64,000 nt of DNA from Tridacna crocea (Eukaryota > Mollusca > Bivalvia > Cardiida > Cardiidae): contig OX031065.1 in NCBI GenBank assembly GCA_943736015.1, positions 44,316,992-44,380,991 of the forward strand, written 5' to 3'. Positions 33,884-44,476 of the stretch are shown here, in pieces (position 1 is the stretch's first letter; each line of letters starts with the position of its first letter). A program made the translations under genes and the position numbers. The notes beneath the pieces were generated by a model. That model ran no database searches. It was not told the origin of the DNA and was given only the letters and a program-made list of their open reading frames with translations.

Positions 33884-34109
33884 TTATCCCTTTACTACAC
33901 AATCCCCAGTTAAACGACGTTACCAAAAGGCTTTTGAAAACATTGTGGGAAATGGAGAAAATGCTGGTAACCAGCATTTTCTCCATTTCCCACAATGTTT
34001 TCTACCTTATTACATATCACTTCCGTTATTTGAGCCACCTTGTATTTATCAAATGTAAATCTTTTCAGGTATGAATAAGTCTAAAATTTTGTGCAAGGTA
34101 AAGACTTGA
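33884..34109. mobile_element. HP1 MITE
   Basis: Ends TTATCCCTTTACTACAC and AAGGTAAAGACTTGA. The stem variant GGGAAATGGAGAAAATGC is present on both arms, so pairing is kept. Confidence 0.8.
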
Positions 34110-34396
34110 CAGAAAAGCAATTAGGGGAGAAACGAAAAGAGCATACCAAGATTAAACTATACGGTTGCGTATGCTGATCTTAATCTATAAACTCGATAAA
34201 GTTCATCTATGATTAGTATCAGTTATGGATGAATCTAAAGACTCGTCATTGGTAAAAAGTTCATAGGAAAACAATTAGGAAAGAAGCAGAGAGTGCATAC
34301 CAAGTTGAGACTAAAGGATTTTTAAACCTTGTCTTATTCAACACTCTTCATAAAATTTACCAAGCTTTTTCTAATGGCGGTACAGCCTTGTTGGAC
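34110..34396. repeat. Unassigned short direct repeat
   Basis: Two similar blocks begin GAAAAGCAATTAGGGGAGAA (34111) and GAAAACAATTAGGAAAGAAG (34267), each followed by GCATACCAAG(A/T)T. No gene seen. Confidence 0.45.
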
Positions 34397-34738
34397 CATT
34401 ATCTCCCGCTTGATGGCATTCTATAAATACTCATCTATCTAATTTGGGCATTCTGGGTACAGAGCCGAACCACTTTCCTACGCGACAACCGTTACTTTGA
34501 ATTTCAAACTAAAATAAACGTTTACTCAATAAAACGCTACCTCGTGCAATTCACTCAGCTAATGATCAGCAGTTTAGAGAAATCTGGAGTCTCATTTCTC
34601 CTCAAACGTATTGATAAAAGCTATTTTCTACATTTCTACTTTATAGAGCGTAATATTACAGTCAGCCCGCTTTTGGGGAGAGTGATGCGTCATATATAAG
34701 ACAGTCGAATCTTCGAAGAATATGACATGCGCAGACAA
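34397..34738 (+). mobile_element. O345 element, copy with 11-bp target duplication
   Basis: CATTATCTCCCGCTTGATGG to ACATGCGCAGACAA. Flanked by CCTTGTTGGAC at 34386-34396 and 34739-34749, exact over 11 bp. Confidence 0.75.
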
Positions 34739-34989
34739 CCTTGTTGGACTGAACTATGGGGTTGACCGAACTATAGGGTTGAACCCAAAAACAGTATATC
34801 TGGGAAAATAAAGTGAGGAGTTTTTTTTTTTTTCCTCGACCAAGTCTGGAAAAACATACATTTTCTCAGCGCCCAAAGACTCTATTCGTTTCCACTACGC
34901 GGAAAAATATGTAACATAACTTGAAAACATAAAGTGATTAATAATAGTAAATTACGCGTGGCCATCTTTACAGGTTGAAGTACCGTCCC

Positions 34990-35215
34990 TTTACCAGGGG
35001 AAAAAATAAATCGTTCAAACTTGTTCAAAATTGAAAGCAATGGCAGGGGACAGTTTTATTTTGGCTTAAAAAAGATGGGAATTATTTTAGAAAGATTTGA
35101 AAACCTTGTGGGGAAAAAGGAGAAAATGCTGGTTACCAGCATTTTCTCCTTTTTCCCACAAGGTTTTCAAAAGATTTCTTTCTATGTTTTCAAATGAATT
35201 CGGGGTTATTTTGGA
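34990..35215. mobile_element. HP1 MITE, diverged ends
   Basis: TCCCTTTACCAGGGG at the left, a long well-paired stem (GGGGAAAAAGGAGAAAATGC), then AAAAGATTTCTTTC. The right end is worn. Confidence 0.74.
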
Positions 35216-35541
35216 AAAAGCAATGGTGTTTTCCAGATGAAATAAATGCGTTACTGCTGACAAATGATATATTGCTCTAAATCTACATGTATACCGTGTG
35301 GTAGAAGACACTTTTTTTAGACAACTCACAAAATGCCTATTTAAATAAAGTTGCCTCTTTTGGAACAGTGTAGATCAAGACCAAACTGCTTAACAAAAAG
35401 CATGGCGCTAGGCCTTTACTGCCCGCTTTGCAAGGATATACATGTATGCTTGCAAAAAGCAGCATTGACATTGCACCAGTTGGGTCCACTTGACGTCTAT
35501 TTTGCTGTATATGGTTAAATCATTTTCCCTTTATTAGTTCT

Positions 35542-35645
35542 TTAACCCATTACAATCCCTACTTTTGATCTCCTGAGAGAGAACACTGTGGGAAAAAGAG
35601 AAAATGCTGGTAACCAGTCTAAAATTATGTCGTGTGGTAAGATGG
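35542..35645. mobile_element. HP1 MITE with internal deletion
   Basis: Runs from TTAACCCATTACAATCCC to the apex GCTGGTAACCAG, then jumps to TCTAAAATTATGTCGTG. The second hairpin arm and right body, about 110 bp, are missing. CCAG stands at both breakpoints in intact copies. Confidence 0.78.
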
Positions 35646-35884
35646 ATCAAGTAGCTTTACGGAAAGTGTAGATTAAGATCCATAAGCACGTTTAAAGAAT
35701 GGCAACTTTGATAACAGTCCGGCACTAATTTGGGTCTAATCTAGTACTTAACTGGCTTCTTTCATTTTAGGCAGAATTGATTTTTTTTATATCCAGAAGA
35801 TATTCAAACCGTTGTTTTGAAATTTTGGTTAATTGATAAATTCCATATTGTCTTTTTTTATCAAGTTTTGGCGATCAGCCTGAC

Positions 35885-36430
35885 TGGCCGAGCCCCGGTA
35901 ACTCAGTCGGCAGCGTGCGGGACTTGAGAACAGGAAGTCGTGAGTTCGATCCTCGGCTCGTCCAATTTCTTTCCGTGCATTAATAATAGTCTACCGTCAG
36001 TGTGAAAGAATCCATTTCTCTCTTACCGCAGACCATTATTTCGACGATGATTATGTGGGAAAGCAGCCAGTGGCTTGGAAAGAATATTGTGCGGGGGACT
36101 GCAAAAGAAACTCCAGGAAAGCATGGATAGGTGCACGGGCCGCCGCGATGTAACTGCAATAATGTTGAAAACGATGTTAGCTCTTTACCAAACAATCCCT
36201 GGTTTTTAAGACCATGGGGCAGAAGCCTTTTGAAAACATTGTGGGAAAAGGAGAAAATGCTGGTAACCAGCATTTTCTCCTTTTCCCACAGTGTTTTCTC
36301 CCCTGCTGGAAACAAATTTCAATTTTTGAGTTACGTTTAATTTGTCGTCTGCAAGTGCTTTCAATTTGGACCAGACTAAAATTTTGTCGTTTGGTACAGA
36401 TTTAAACACCATACAATCAGTCAATAGAAC
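35885..36430 (+). mobile_element. SINE-1 (tRNA head, Meta-type tail), interrupted
   Basis: Head at about 35891-35962: CCCCGGTAACTCAGTCGG (A box) and GTGAGTTCGATCCTCGG (B box). The body has GATTATGTGGGAAAGCAGCC, and the tail AGGTGCACGGGCCGCCGCG, then AAACACCATACAATC and CAGTCAAT. An HP1 MITE occupies 36177-36405. Removing it restores GTTAAACACC as in the copy at 12890-13118. Complete pol III-type SINE layout with no coding capacity; unrelated to any functional tRNA gene. Confidence 0.82.
36177..36405. mobile_element. HP1 MITE nested in a SINE
   Basis: CTCTTTACCAAACAATCCC to GTCGTTTGGTACAGA, with a perfect stem and a GCTGGTAACCAGC apex. Left flank TTAG (mutated TTAA), right flank TTAA. The uninterrupted SINE has a single TTAA at this point. 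Confidence 0.88.
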
Positions 36431-36520
36431 TTTACCTAACGGTAAAATTTTGGAATTGTCCAAACTGATAGCCTTTTGAGACGATAAGCTGACCGACTGA
36501 GCTATCAGGGCTCAGCTTCT
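36424..36520. repeat. HP1 left-end remnant and minus-strand SINE head
   Basis: AACTTTACCTAACGGTAAAA resembles an HP1 left arm. On the minus strand GCCCTGATAGCTCAGTCGG is a tRNA A-box region without a B box. Confidence 0.5.
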
Positions 36521-36782
36521 AAAAATTAAAACTGACTCTGACATGCGCACTCGGAGCGAAGGGTTGTACTCGACATTTTACGGTTGGTCTCGGAACATCG
36601 TCTTCCTATGAATGGATAATTTTACGGCAAAGTAAACAATCCGTGTAATTGATAAAACTGTGCGGGGCAAGCGAGAAATAAAACGAATTCAGCACTGCGC
36701 TTATATAATAACTCATCTACTCTTATATCAGAGCTGTTGAGGCGAAATTCATCAGCCTCGATTGGAATAGAAAAAAAAAATG

Positions 36783-36935
36783 AGCCATGCTCTGTGAAAA
36801 GGGGGCTTAATGCACCTGCGAAAAGTTTCGACCCAGGTCAGCCTGCGCAGTTCGCACAGGCTGACCTGGGTCGAAACTTTTCGCTACTGGTCTATAAACC
36901 GTTTGTCAAAGGACGAATCTACGTCATGACTGAGT
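36783..36935 (+). mobile_element. J-hairpin element
   Basis: GAGCCATGCTCTGTGAAAAG, palindrome AAAAGTTTCGACCCAGGTC around TGCGCAGTTCGCACAGG, then GTTTGTCAAAGGACGAATC. Confidence 0.75.
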
Positions 36936-37214
36936 CGGTTATTTCAAAAAGTTTCTCTTATGGATTCATGACTGAGTGATGTCTTGGGCTAGTGTCTTGT
37001 AAAACAGAGATACGCCAAGCCCCCTTTTGCAAGAGCACAGCTCAAATACTTTGAGTCATCTTTGGAGTGACTAAAAAACGAGGCCCGGTTTCACGAAAAG
37101 AACTTAAGTCTCCTATTTTTCCTCATATCTGCTGATGGAGTCGGTTTCCAACTTACAGGCCCACCTTCCCGTTTTGATGTAATACATTCTTTTTTTGCAC
37201 AAGGCTTCTTCTAT

Positions 37215-37697
37215 AACACAAAATTAATTATTATACTGCAAAGAAATTTCTCGTGATCTGATTGGTTAACATGCTGGGAATATATACATCATGTTCCCTG
37301 GCAAAAACCACGTAAAGCCAGTTTCCCTTTTGAGTGCCTCGTAAACATCACCACACGTGCAACACAACATCCAAAATGGCGGCGTCGATCGATCATCAGA
37401 CTGCACGTTTATGCACCAAACTGCACGTTTTAATGACGTCAGTTTCCAGTGACGTCAGTTTTCATTGAATTGGGGCACTCAGAAGGGAATTTCTATTTCT
37501 ATCGCAGCATACTCGATTCATGAGACTATAAAACAAGAAAATTTCGCTTAATACGCTTCAATGAAAGGGTATAACATTGCAGTATAATAAATTTGTCGTA
37601 TGGTCAGGTGGCAGGGGCCTTCGGCTTGGGGCGACATGATTAACCACAGCCGTGAACAATTTTTCAAGTCCCATACAACCTGACCGTACAACTAATA
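37215..37697 (-). mobile_element. M500 element, copy 3
   Basis: Reverse orientation: TTATACTGCAAAGAAATTTC, GATCTGATTGGTTAACATG, AAAATGGCGGCGTCGATCG, then a shortened terminal hairpin (GTATGGTCAGGTGGCAGG...CAACCTGACCGTAC). Confidence 0.65.
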
Positions 37698-37808
37698 ATG
37701 TAGTCGTAAAGTGCCGTCTCGGGTTTGCCTGCGCGGATAGTGCAGGCAGACCCGAGACGACACTTTACGCAAATTTCCGAATGCCCCTTTTCGCGTGTTG
37801 CAGGCCAT
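37698..37808. repeat. DH265 single-hairpin copy
   Basis: AATGTAGTCGTAAAGTGCCG, palindrome GTCTCGGGTTTGCCTGCG and complement, then CGTGTTGCAGGCC. The first hairpin of DH265 is absent. It follows directly on the M500 copy. Confidence 0.72.
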
Positions 37809-37884
37809 TAATGATAAGAGTCTTCAGATGCTCAGATTATTTGGGCCATTCACAAACTTCAACAAAAGGGACATAATACCTTGG

Positions 37885-38525
37885 GATAGATGGCGATACG
37901 TAGGTTACAGGTTTATTTACGGTCATAATAATACCTGGATTGGTCGCCGTGCGTAGGTTACAGGATAGCAACATCTGGGGGACGGACCTAATGCGTAAGA
38001 TGTGGGACTAAAACAATCATAAAACATGGGAATTTACCGTAGTCTGATGGCGAAATGATCAAAAGGAAGATGATATTTTAGGATCAGACGCAAACCGTAG
38101 ATTATAGGATTATAAAAAAAATATATTTCCAGACTGATGGCAATAGGCAAGCTACAGGACAGAATGCTCTAACTATCCTGGGACTGATAACAACTTTACA
38201 CAAGTGATTAGACGAGATAAGGTTTCGGTCGCAATACGTAGGTTATAGGATCACAAGAAATGCAATATTTTGGAAATGATCGCAATATGCAGGTTATAGG
38301 CGAATAAGAAACATACGTAAAGTTTTTGGAATGATCGCAATGCGCGGGTTATACGATCATACAAGACACATTATCATGTAACAGTAACTGGTCGCAATAC
38401 GTCGGTCAAATGATAATAAGAGCCATAATATTTTGGAACTGGTCGCAATACGTAGGTCAAAGGACAATAAGTGCCGTTACATTTTGGAAATGATCGCAAT
38501 ATTGAAGTTATCGAAATAAGAAGAA
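37885..38525 (+). repeat. Degenerate minisatellite, ~50-60-bp unit
   Basis: At least nine decayed repeats of the order TGGTCGCAATACGTAGG, TTATAGGA, ATAAGA, ATATTTTGGAA. Best-preserved units are at about 38220-38500. Unit length drifts and early units (37885-38150) are barely aligned. No other copy of this satellite is seen. Confidence 0.68.
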
Positions 38526-39154
38526 TGGTAAACAAAGCGACTTGACTTTTTATCCAGGGAATGATAAAGTTACATCAATGCTACTTCTACATGCTGATAT
38601 CTTCTTTGTAATTTGATCCCGGTTTGTTGTGGGAAAGCCCAGGAATAGGGTCTAGGGAGTTTGAGCCTAATTTAAGCCTTGCCTTTTTCCCTGAAGACTG
38701 ATGAAACTAACAGCTACTGGATTCATTTCGTCCTCACAGCTCCATATTCTGTCAAATTTTTTTTATTTGGGAAAGCATCAACTACCTTGGAAACGATTTG
38801 TATGCTTAAGTGCAGTTCTTGTGAAGTTTTTAATTGTATGGTGTTTGGCGCCATTTTTCAACATTATTTCAGTTATTTCGCAGCAGACAGTACAACTGTA
38901 TAGCAACGTTTTCCTAAATTCTCTTTTTCCAAGTACGCATCATAATTCTCTTTCCTCGCTACTAGCTGCTTGCCCATATAACCATCGGCGAAACAAGGGT
39001 CAACAACGAGAGAGGAATGAATCCTGTCGCAATGACTATCGTCAACCCCCAGAAGGAAATTGGCCGATCGAGGGATTAAGCTCACGACCCCGTATTCTCA
39101 GGTCCTACATGCTATCGACTTCTTGTGAAGATATTTCAAGAAAGCATGTATCGT
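38526..39154. other. No recognised feature
   Basis: A 158-codon frame (38701-39177) has no domain that I recognise, and it runs into the palindrome below. Confidence 0.4.
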
Positions 39155-39431
39155 GCCGGTTTAATACAGAGAAATGACCCTCCCCTACGAAATGACCCAT
39201 GGGTCATTTCACTACGTAGAGGAATGACCCGGGTCATTATTCTACGTAAAGAAATGACCCGAGAAGTCATTTCACTACATAGATGAATGACCCAGGTCAT
39301 TATTCTACGTAGAGAAATGACCCAGAGGGTCATTTCTCTACGTAGAATAATGACCGGGTCATTTCTCTACGTGGTGAAATGACCCATGGGTCATTTTGTA
39401 GGGGAGGGTCATTTCTTTGCATTACACCGGC
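39155..39431. repeat. Composite palindrome of a ~20-bp unit
   Basis: Outer arms GCCGGTTTAATACAGAGAAA and its near-complement at 39406-39431 enclose repeated units of TCTACGTAGAGAAATGACCC in both orientations. Smaller palindromes (AAATGACCCATGGGTCATTT, CTACGTAG) nest inside. The overall symmetry centre is about 39293. Not seen elsewhere in the window. Confidence 0.8.
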
Positions 39432-39837
39432 CGTCTTGAAAAAAAAGTCTAAAAATAGACTGAGTGGTAATGGTGCAACTCCGTTTTCGCAGTTCTGGTG
39501 CTAGAAAAAATGCTCAACGTGGTTTGCCGTGAATTCTTTCAAATATTCAGACAAGTAACTTGATTACAAGAATTAATTACCGACCCCAAATTGTTTGTGG
39601 TAACATAATGTTGTTTGTTTCCGTGTGAGTAGTTGTTATTTCTAATGAAACACTGTTTTTATCGTTTAAACCGACAACAGAATTTCAATTATCTTATTCT
39701 TTAGAATTCGTAAAAGAAATTTTGATATGCTGTGTGAAAAAATTTCGGTGTACACTTGGGAAGATTTAAAGGAAAGTATTGGTTCGAGGTTTTTTTTTAT
39801 TATTCGCAGAGGTTTCACACTGGTGTAGTTCTTTGTT
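39432..39837. other. No recognised feature
   Basis: Nothing supported. Confidence 0.35.
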
Positions 39838-39980
39838 ACTTTTTACCAAATGATAATTCTGTTATTCATTGATCCACCAAAAAGAGGGTTACTCAGAATG
39901 GCGTAGGAAACGGAGAAAACGCTTGTAAATAGCATGTTGTTTTTTTTTTCTCACCATGTTTTCAACATTTTCAAAGTTAA
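39838..39980. mobile_element. HP1 MITE, degenerate
   Basis: TTTTTACCAAATGATAA, GGCGTAGGAAACGGAGAAA, CTTGTAAATAGCA, CTCACCATGTTTTCAAC. The palindrome is largely lost. Confidence 0.5.
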
Positions 39981-39992
39981 CTCTCGAGACTT

Positions 39993-40205
39993 TTAGCTCA
40001 TATACTAAACGACAAAATGTGAGGTTTGTCCAAATCGAAAGCATTTGCAGGACGACAAAATAAAAGTGATTAAAAATTTGAAGTTTGTTTTGTGAAGGGT
40101 AGAAAACATTGTGGGAAAAGGAGAACATGCTGGTTACCAGCAATAATTTCTAAAGGCTTCTTTCTCAGGGTCGTCAAAAGTAGGGATTTTGTGGTAATGG
40201 GTTAA
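39993..40205. mobile_element. HP1 MITE lacking one hairpin arm
   Basis: TTAGCTCATATACTAAACG to TTGTGGTAATGGGTTAA. After GGTTACCAGCA the sequence jumps to ATAATTTCTAAAGG, deleting about 30 bp of the second arm. Confidence 0.78.
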
Positions 40206-40459
40206 TTTGATTTGTATTCTTTAGTCAAGTTAATATTCTGTCCTCTTGTACAAAATAACCCATTATCGAACAAGTTGATATTTCGTAGACAAAACGGAAG
40301 AGGTGTTTTGATTTAAAGAAAAAAACACGTGTTCTCTAAAACAATGTCATTTTATAGTAATTTCGCATGATTTGAGGTACATCAAATTAGTCAGGAATTC
40401 TTACTTCGAATACATGTATTTTTTAACTTCTCTCTGGTAAGATCGGCTTTATGGTAACG

Positions 40460-40562
40460 CACAATTTAAAATTGTTATACATGTACTCTATTCCAATATT
40501 TCGGCTTATGCCCTTATCAAGAAATTTGAAATATTGGAATAGAGGTAACAATTTTAAATCGT
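40460..40562. repeat. Inverted repeat with 27-bp loop
   Basis: CACAATTTAAAATTGTT and CTCTATTCCAATATTT pair with AAATATTGGAATAGAG and AACAATTTTAAATCGTG. The loop contains CGGCTTATGCCC. Single copy in the window. Confidence 0.65.
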
Positions 40563-40586
40563 GTATTTTTCATTCCCTTTTGAATA

Positions 40587-40960
40587 TTAAGGTAAGACCT
40601 GTGTAATGCACTTCCGGTGAACATTTGGCATGAATTCTAGTTGGTTGTTAAATAAGGATAAATAAGGATTTATGCAGAATTAATATTTTTGCATAGAAAT
40701 TCCTTTTATGTATATCTTGAAACTATCTTTTGATACGTTTGTTTGTTTTCTAAAAGGGTGGGGGGGGGTTAATTATTATCTCTTTTTCAATTGAGAATAT
40801 AGCGGTTTTAGAATTATAAATGATAATTCAAAGAAGGAAAAAATGGAAAAAATGAAAAGGTGAAAGTAGTTCAATAATACTCATTTTTAATTATAGCTAA
40901 TTTTGCAGGATGATATTTTAGTGGAAATAGCTGTTTTCCATTACACAGGTCTTACCTTAA
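40587..40960 (+). mobile_element. T375 element
   Basis: Terminal inverted repeats TTAAGGTAAGACCTGTGTAA...CATTACACAGGTCTTACC are about 22 bp and nearly perfect, including TTAA at each end. No ORF. Diverged second copy at 5276-5660. Confidence 0.8.
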
Positions 40961-41030
40961 GAGAATTAACTATATGAAAACGAGTTGTTGGAATGCCTGA
41001 ACTTATGAATTTACTGTATCGTATTCTTTT

Positions 41031-41178
41031 GCTCTTTAGCAATTGACAAAATTTTAGACGTGTCCAAATTCAAAGCATTTGCAGACGACGAAATAAACGT
41101 GACCCAAAAATTGAAACTTGGCTTTAGGAGAGTAGAAAATATTGTGGGAAAAAGAGAAAATGCTGGTTACTATACTTC
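41031..41178. mobile_element. HP1 MITE left half
   Basis: CTCTTTAGCAATTGACA through GTGGGAAAAAGAGAAAATGC to GGTTAC, then unrelated sequence. The complete HP1 copy at 41200 follows. Confidence 0.68.
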
Positions 41179-41199
41179 CATACTTGTAACTGTTATGAC

Positions 41200-41428
41200 T
41201 TAACCTATTACCACACAATCCCTACTTTTGACGCCCTGGAGAAAGAAGCCTTTAGAAAACATTGTGGGAAAAGGAGAAAATGCTAGTAACCAGCATTTTC
41301 TCCTTTTTCCACAATGTTTTCTATCCTTCACGAAACAAGTTTCAAATTTTCAGTCACTTTTATTTTGTCTTCTGCAAATGCTTTCGATTTGGACAAACCT
41401 AAAATTTTGTCGTTTGGTTATGAGTTAA
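41200..41428. mobile_element. HP1 MITE, intact hairpin
   Basis: TTAACCTATTACCACACAA to GTTTGGTTATGAGTTAA. Apex GCTAGTAACCAGC has one mismatch. Confidence 0.85.
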
Positions 41429-42165
41429 AGTTAAAGGCACTTTAACACCTGCATTATTTTCTTTTTGCCGCCACTGGGCCTTTGATTATTACCAAGTAAC
41501 GTCCCAATATAAGATAAACTGAAAGTAAAAAAAAAGAAATCCACGCACAGGGCCGATGCTAGTAAAAAGCCAATGATAGAAAATTGCTATTTATCAATTC
41601 TTCCCGCTTTATCTCGATTCCCAATCGGAACCACTCGCAGGCAATGCCATTATCAATATAAACAGTTTAAGCTGTCAGTTTCGAGAATCTATAAACAAAC
41701 CATTCAGTCTTACTCTACAGAAAACCATTACTTTAACACGAAATGATTTCTTTATTCTTATTTCTCTACACTTTTAAACATACATGGTGGAGGGGCTCAA
41801 AAAAATTCCACTCGTGGTCTTGAGTAACAAAGAAATAATTTACTGGCAAACTTTGATGAAAGTCTATAAAAATGTACATGGGTCTTGAACTCTTGATCCA
41901 ACAAGATGATTTTAATATATCTGCTAAAATTTATCGACAATGCCAGCCAATGACTGAATGAATGACTGAATGAATGACTGAATGAATGAATGAATGAACG
42001 AACCAACCATTCATTCACTAATTCATTCATTCAATTAATCAATCAACCAGTCGATCAATCAGTCGATCAATCCATTAATAAGCTCTTTTTAAAATCATGA
42101 ATAATAAAGAAAAACTAGAAAAATCTTTATCTAACATCATGCTGCGACATTTGATATAGACCTAT
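41429..42165. repeat. Unassigned with (TGAA)n/(CAAT)n microsatellite
   Basis: About 41950-42075 holds imperfect GAATGAATGACTGAATGA and ATTCATTCA, CAATCAATC units. No gene seen. Confidence 0.55.
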
Positions 42166-42534
42166 CTCGGATTTGATATAAGTTGGTGTTTGAGATAACA
42201 TTTTATTAAACGGATCTGGAGAAAATGTTTTAAGGCTAGCCTTTGGCGAACTTAATAACATTTTTTTTCTGGAAGAGTTTAATAAAGTTGATTTCAAACG
42301 ACAAAGAATATTGGATTCTTTTTGTGACATAACAATATTTCACGAATTTTGGATCAGAAAATGCAAAACCATCTATGGATGCACTCGCGGTAATATCCAA
42401 AAAATTCCGTCCACTTCTATCAAAAATCTCGTGCGCGACAAAATGACGTCAAAGATGATGTCATACAATTGTGATATAAAACGTGTATAAGATAAGAAAA
42501 TTCACAATGGATATATTACGCTGAAAACAAGAGA
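42166..42534 (+). mobile_element. N330 element, copy 4
   Basis: AAGTTGGTGTTTGAGATAAC, the GGCTAGCCTTTGGCGAAC inverted repeat, ATTGGATTCTTTTTGTGAC, ACGTGTATAAGATAAG and GCTGAAAACAAGAG. Confidence 0.67.
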
Positions 42535-43302
42535 AATTATGTGATAAAAAGGAATGACCTTTTCCTCAAATTTCCGATACTAGATTTATAGCAGAATCTT
42601 TGTTTCTCATATTTTGTAGCCATTGACACTAAATCTTTGCAAAAATTTCGGAACGTATTTTGGCCGATTATTGTCATCATTCTCGTGGTCAAACAACTAA
42701 AAAGGCTGGCCCAAATAAGTTTCGTTTTTTTCTTATTTAAATTAACCCAATGTTCTCACTGGCATTTATTTGAAGGGTACACTTACCCCATGATCTGAAA
42801 TCTGGAGGAAAGATTTCATATTAGAGGGCTTCTAAATGGTTCCAAACTGGAAGTAACGTTAATATAATAATTATGTTTTGCACCACAAAATTATGTTATA
42901 TTAAGGTATCTGTGGAAAGTTACTGTTTACAGTCATTAAAAAGCTGAAAAGAAAGCCTGATGTGGCTCTGATCGGACAATCTCAAAAAGTACATTGTGTT
43001 GTGTCATGGGTTTCCGTGTTTTTGTTTTTTTTTGCGTCGAGCATTTTTTCATGTGCCTTAATTTATGGATAGGTTTTGAAAATAACTCATCAATATTGGC
43101 AGCAAGTAACTTCAAATCCCGTCATTTTACACAAGTTAAGTGGATAATATATTTTTTTACGTTTCTTGTTCTTACGATAGGTCTGGCGTGTAATGAAAAT
43201 TTGTTACGTGAATTTCAATTCTATAACGTGATTTACGCAACAATTTGCTTTGGAACACTGTTAGCACTTGCGCAGCTTAGCGCGATTCACTGACGTTTTG
43301 CA
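42535..43302. other. Unassigned; 99-codon hydrophobic frame
   Basis: The open frame 42994-43293 predicts several hydrophobic stretches, but the DNA is AT-rich. I see no start context, domain or homologue, so it is not called as a gene. Confidence 0.35.
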
Positions 43303-43367
43303 TGCTGTGCAGTTCAAGATCAGAATGCACAGAACGTGCAGTCCTATCTCGGATCTACAGTGCCCGT
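43303..43367. repeat. P66 palindrome, imperfect
   Basis: GTTCAAGATCAGAATGCAC to GCAGTCCTATCTCGGATC. The pairing has several mismatches. Confidence 0.62.
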
Positions 43368-43572
43368 TTAAGAAGCATCTCCGTCCGCCGCCCCCCAGGA
43401 AAAAAAGAAATCCTTGAAATGGCAAATTTTGGTTTTTACTTTCGGCTGGAAAGTTTCATTTACCTTATCAAGCAGGGTGAGGGTTAAAGGTTACATGCCT
43501 ATAGAAAGACAGGAGAACGGACATAAAATCCTCTCCGGTAAAACCGGTAGGGATCGAAATAAAGTTAACCCT

Positions 43573-43799
43573 TTAACACATTACCACACAATCCCTACTT
43601 TTGAAGCCCCTTAGAGAGAAGCCTCTAGAATACTTCGTGGGAAAAGGAGAAAATGCTGGTTACCAGCATTTTCTCCTTTTTCCACAGTGTTGTCTACCCT
43701 TCACAAAACAAATTTGAATTGTCAGTCACTGTTATTTAGTCGTCTGCAAATGCTTTCCATTCTGACAAACCTAACATTTGTCGTTTGGTAATGGGCTAA
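43573..43799. mobile_element. HP1 MITE
   Basis: TTAACACATTACCACAC to GTTTGGTAATGGGCTAA. Stem GTGGGAAAAGGAGAAAATGC with GCTGGTTACCAGC. Confidence 0.84.
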
Positions 43800-43866
43800 C
43801 TTCTAAAAAAATTTAACCCTTATCCTATAAAATAACTAAAACGTTGTTTTTTTTTCAGTTCGATGG

Positions 43867-44414
43867 TTAAAGGTGGGTATTTAGAATTTTCACAACACAT
43901 CAAATTAAAAGATATATATGTGACTGAAATTTATATGAAAAAATAATACAAATCATCAGTAATTAAGAATCATAAAATTACAAGAAAAAAAAATAGTGGT
44001 ATTCCCTTAAAAGGCTATGTAGCCTCTTAAGCTATTTTTAGATTTCCCGCCAAAAATAAAAAAAGCATTGTGGGAATGTTAAATGACTTGCACGTGACTA
44101 ATGACTAGTAAATTTCATAACATAACAAACATGTAATTATTTTCCATAATGTCTAGAACTTTGGATGCCATGTTTGAAGCTTCGTCTGTATATTTCCGGT
44201 ATGTAAATGAGCGAGTTGCTTATGTAAAAATAGACCGTGTCTCCCTTCAGTGTCGACCTGGGCTGTAGTAAATCTCTAATTTATCTAGTTGTCGGGTTGT
44301 TTTCGACTACTGGGTTTTAATGAATGAAAATTATAAGGCTTTGGGAGTATAAGGATGATTTTTTTGTATTTTTTTTTTTAAATTTCGACCCAAAATCTGA
44401 AGGGCCACCTTTAA
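43867..44414 (+). mobile_element. T550 element, copy 4
   Basis: TTAAAGGTGGGTATTTAG to GGGCCACCTTTAA, full length. Confidence 0.86.
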
Positions 44415-44476
44415 AACCTCCAATGTTACTATTTCAAATGTATATTTTGTTAAATACTATATAATTATATCCTTAA

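Noticed and set aside
38701..39177. 158-codon plus-strand frame
   Set aside because: No recognisable domain, overlaps other equally open frames and runs into a palindrome.
42994..43293. 99-codon frame with membrane-like segments
   Set aside because: Hydrophobicity follows from T-rich codons. No homologue recognised and no supporting context.
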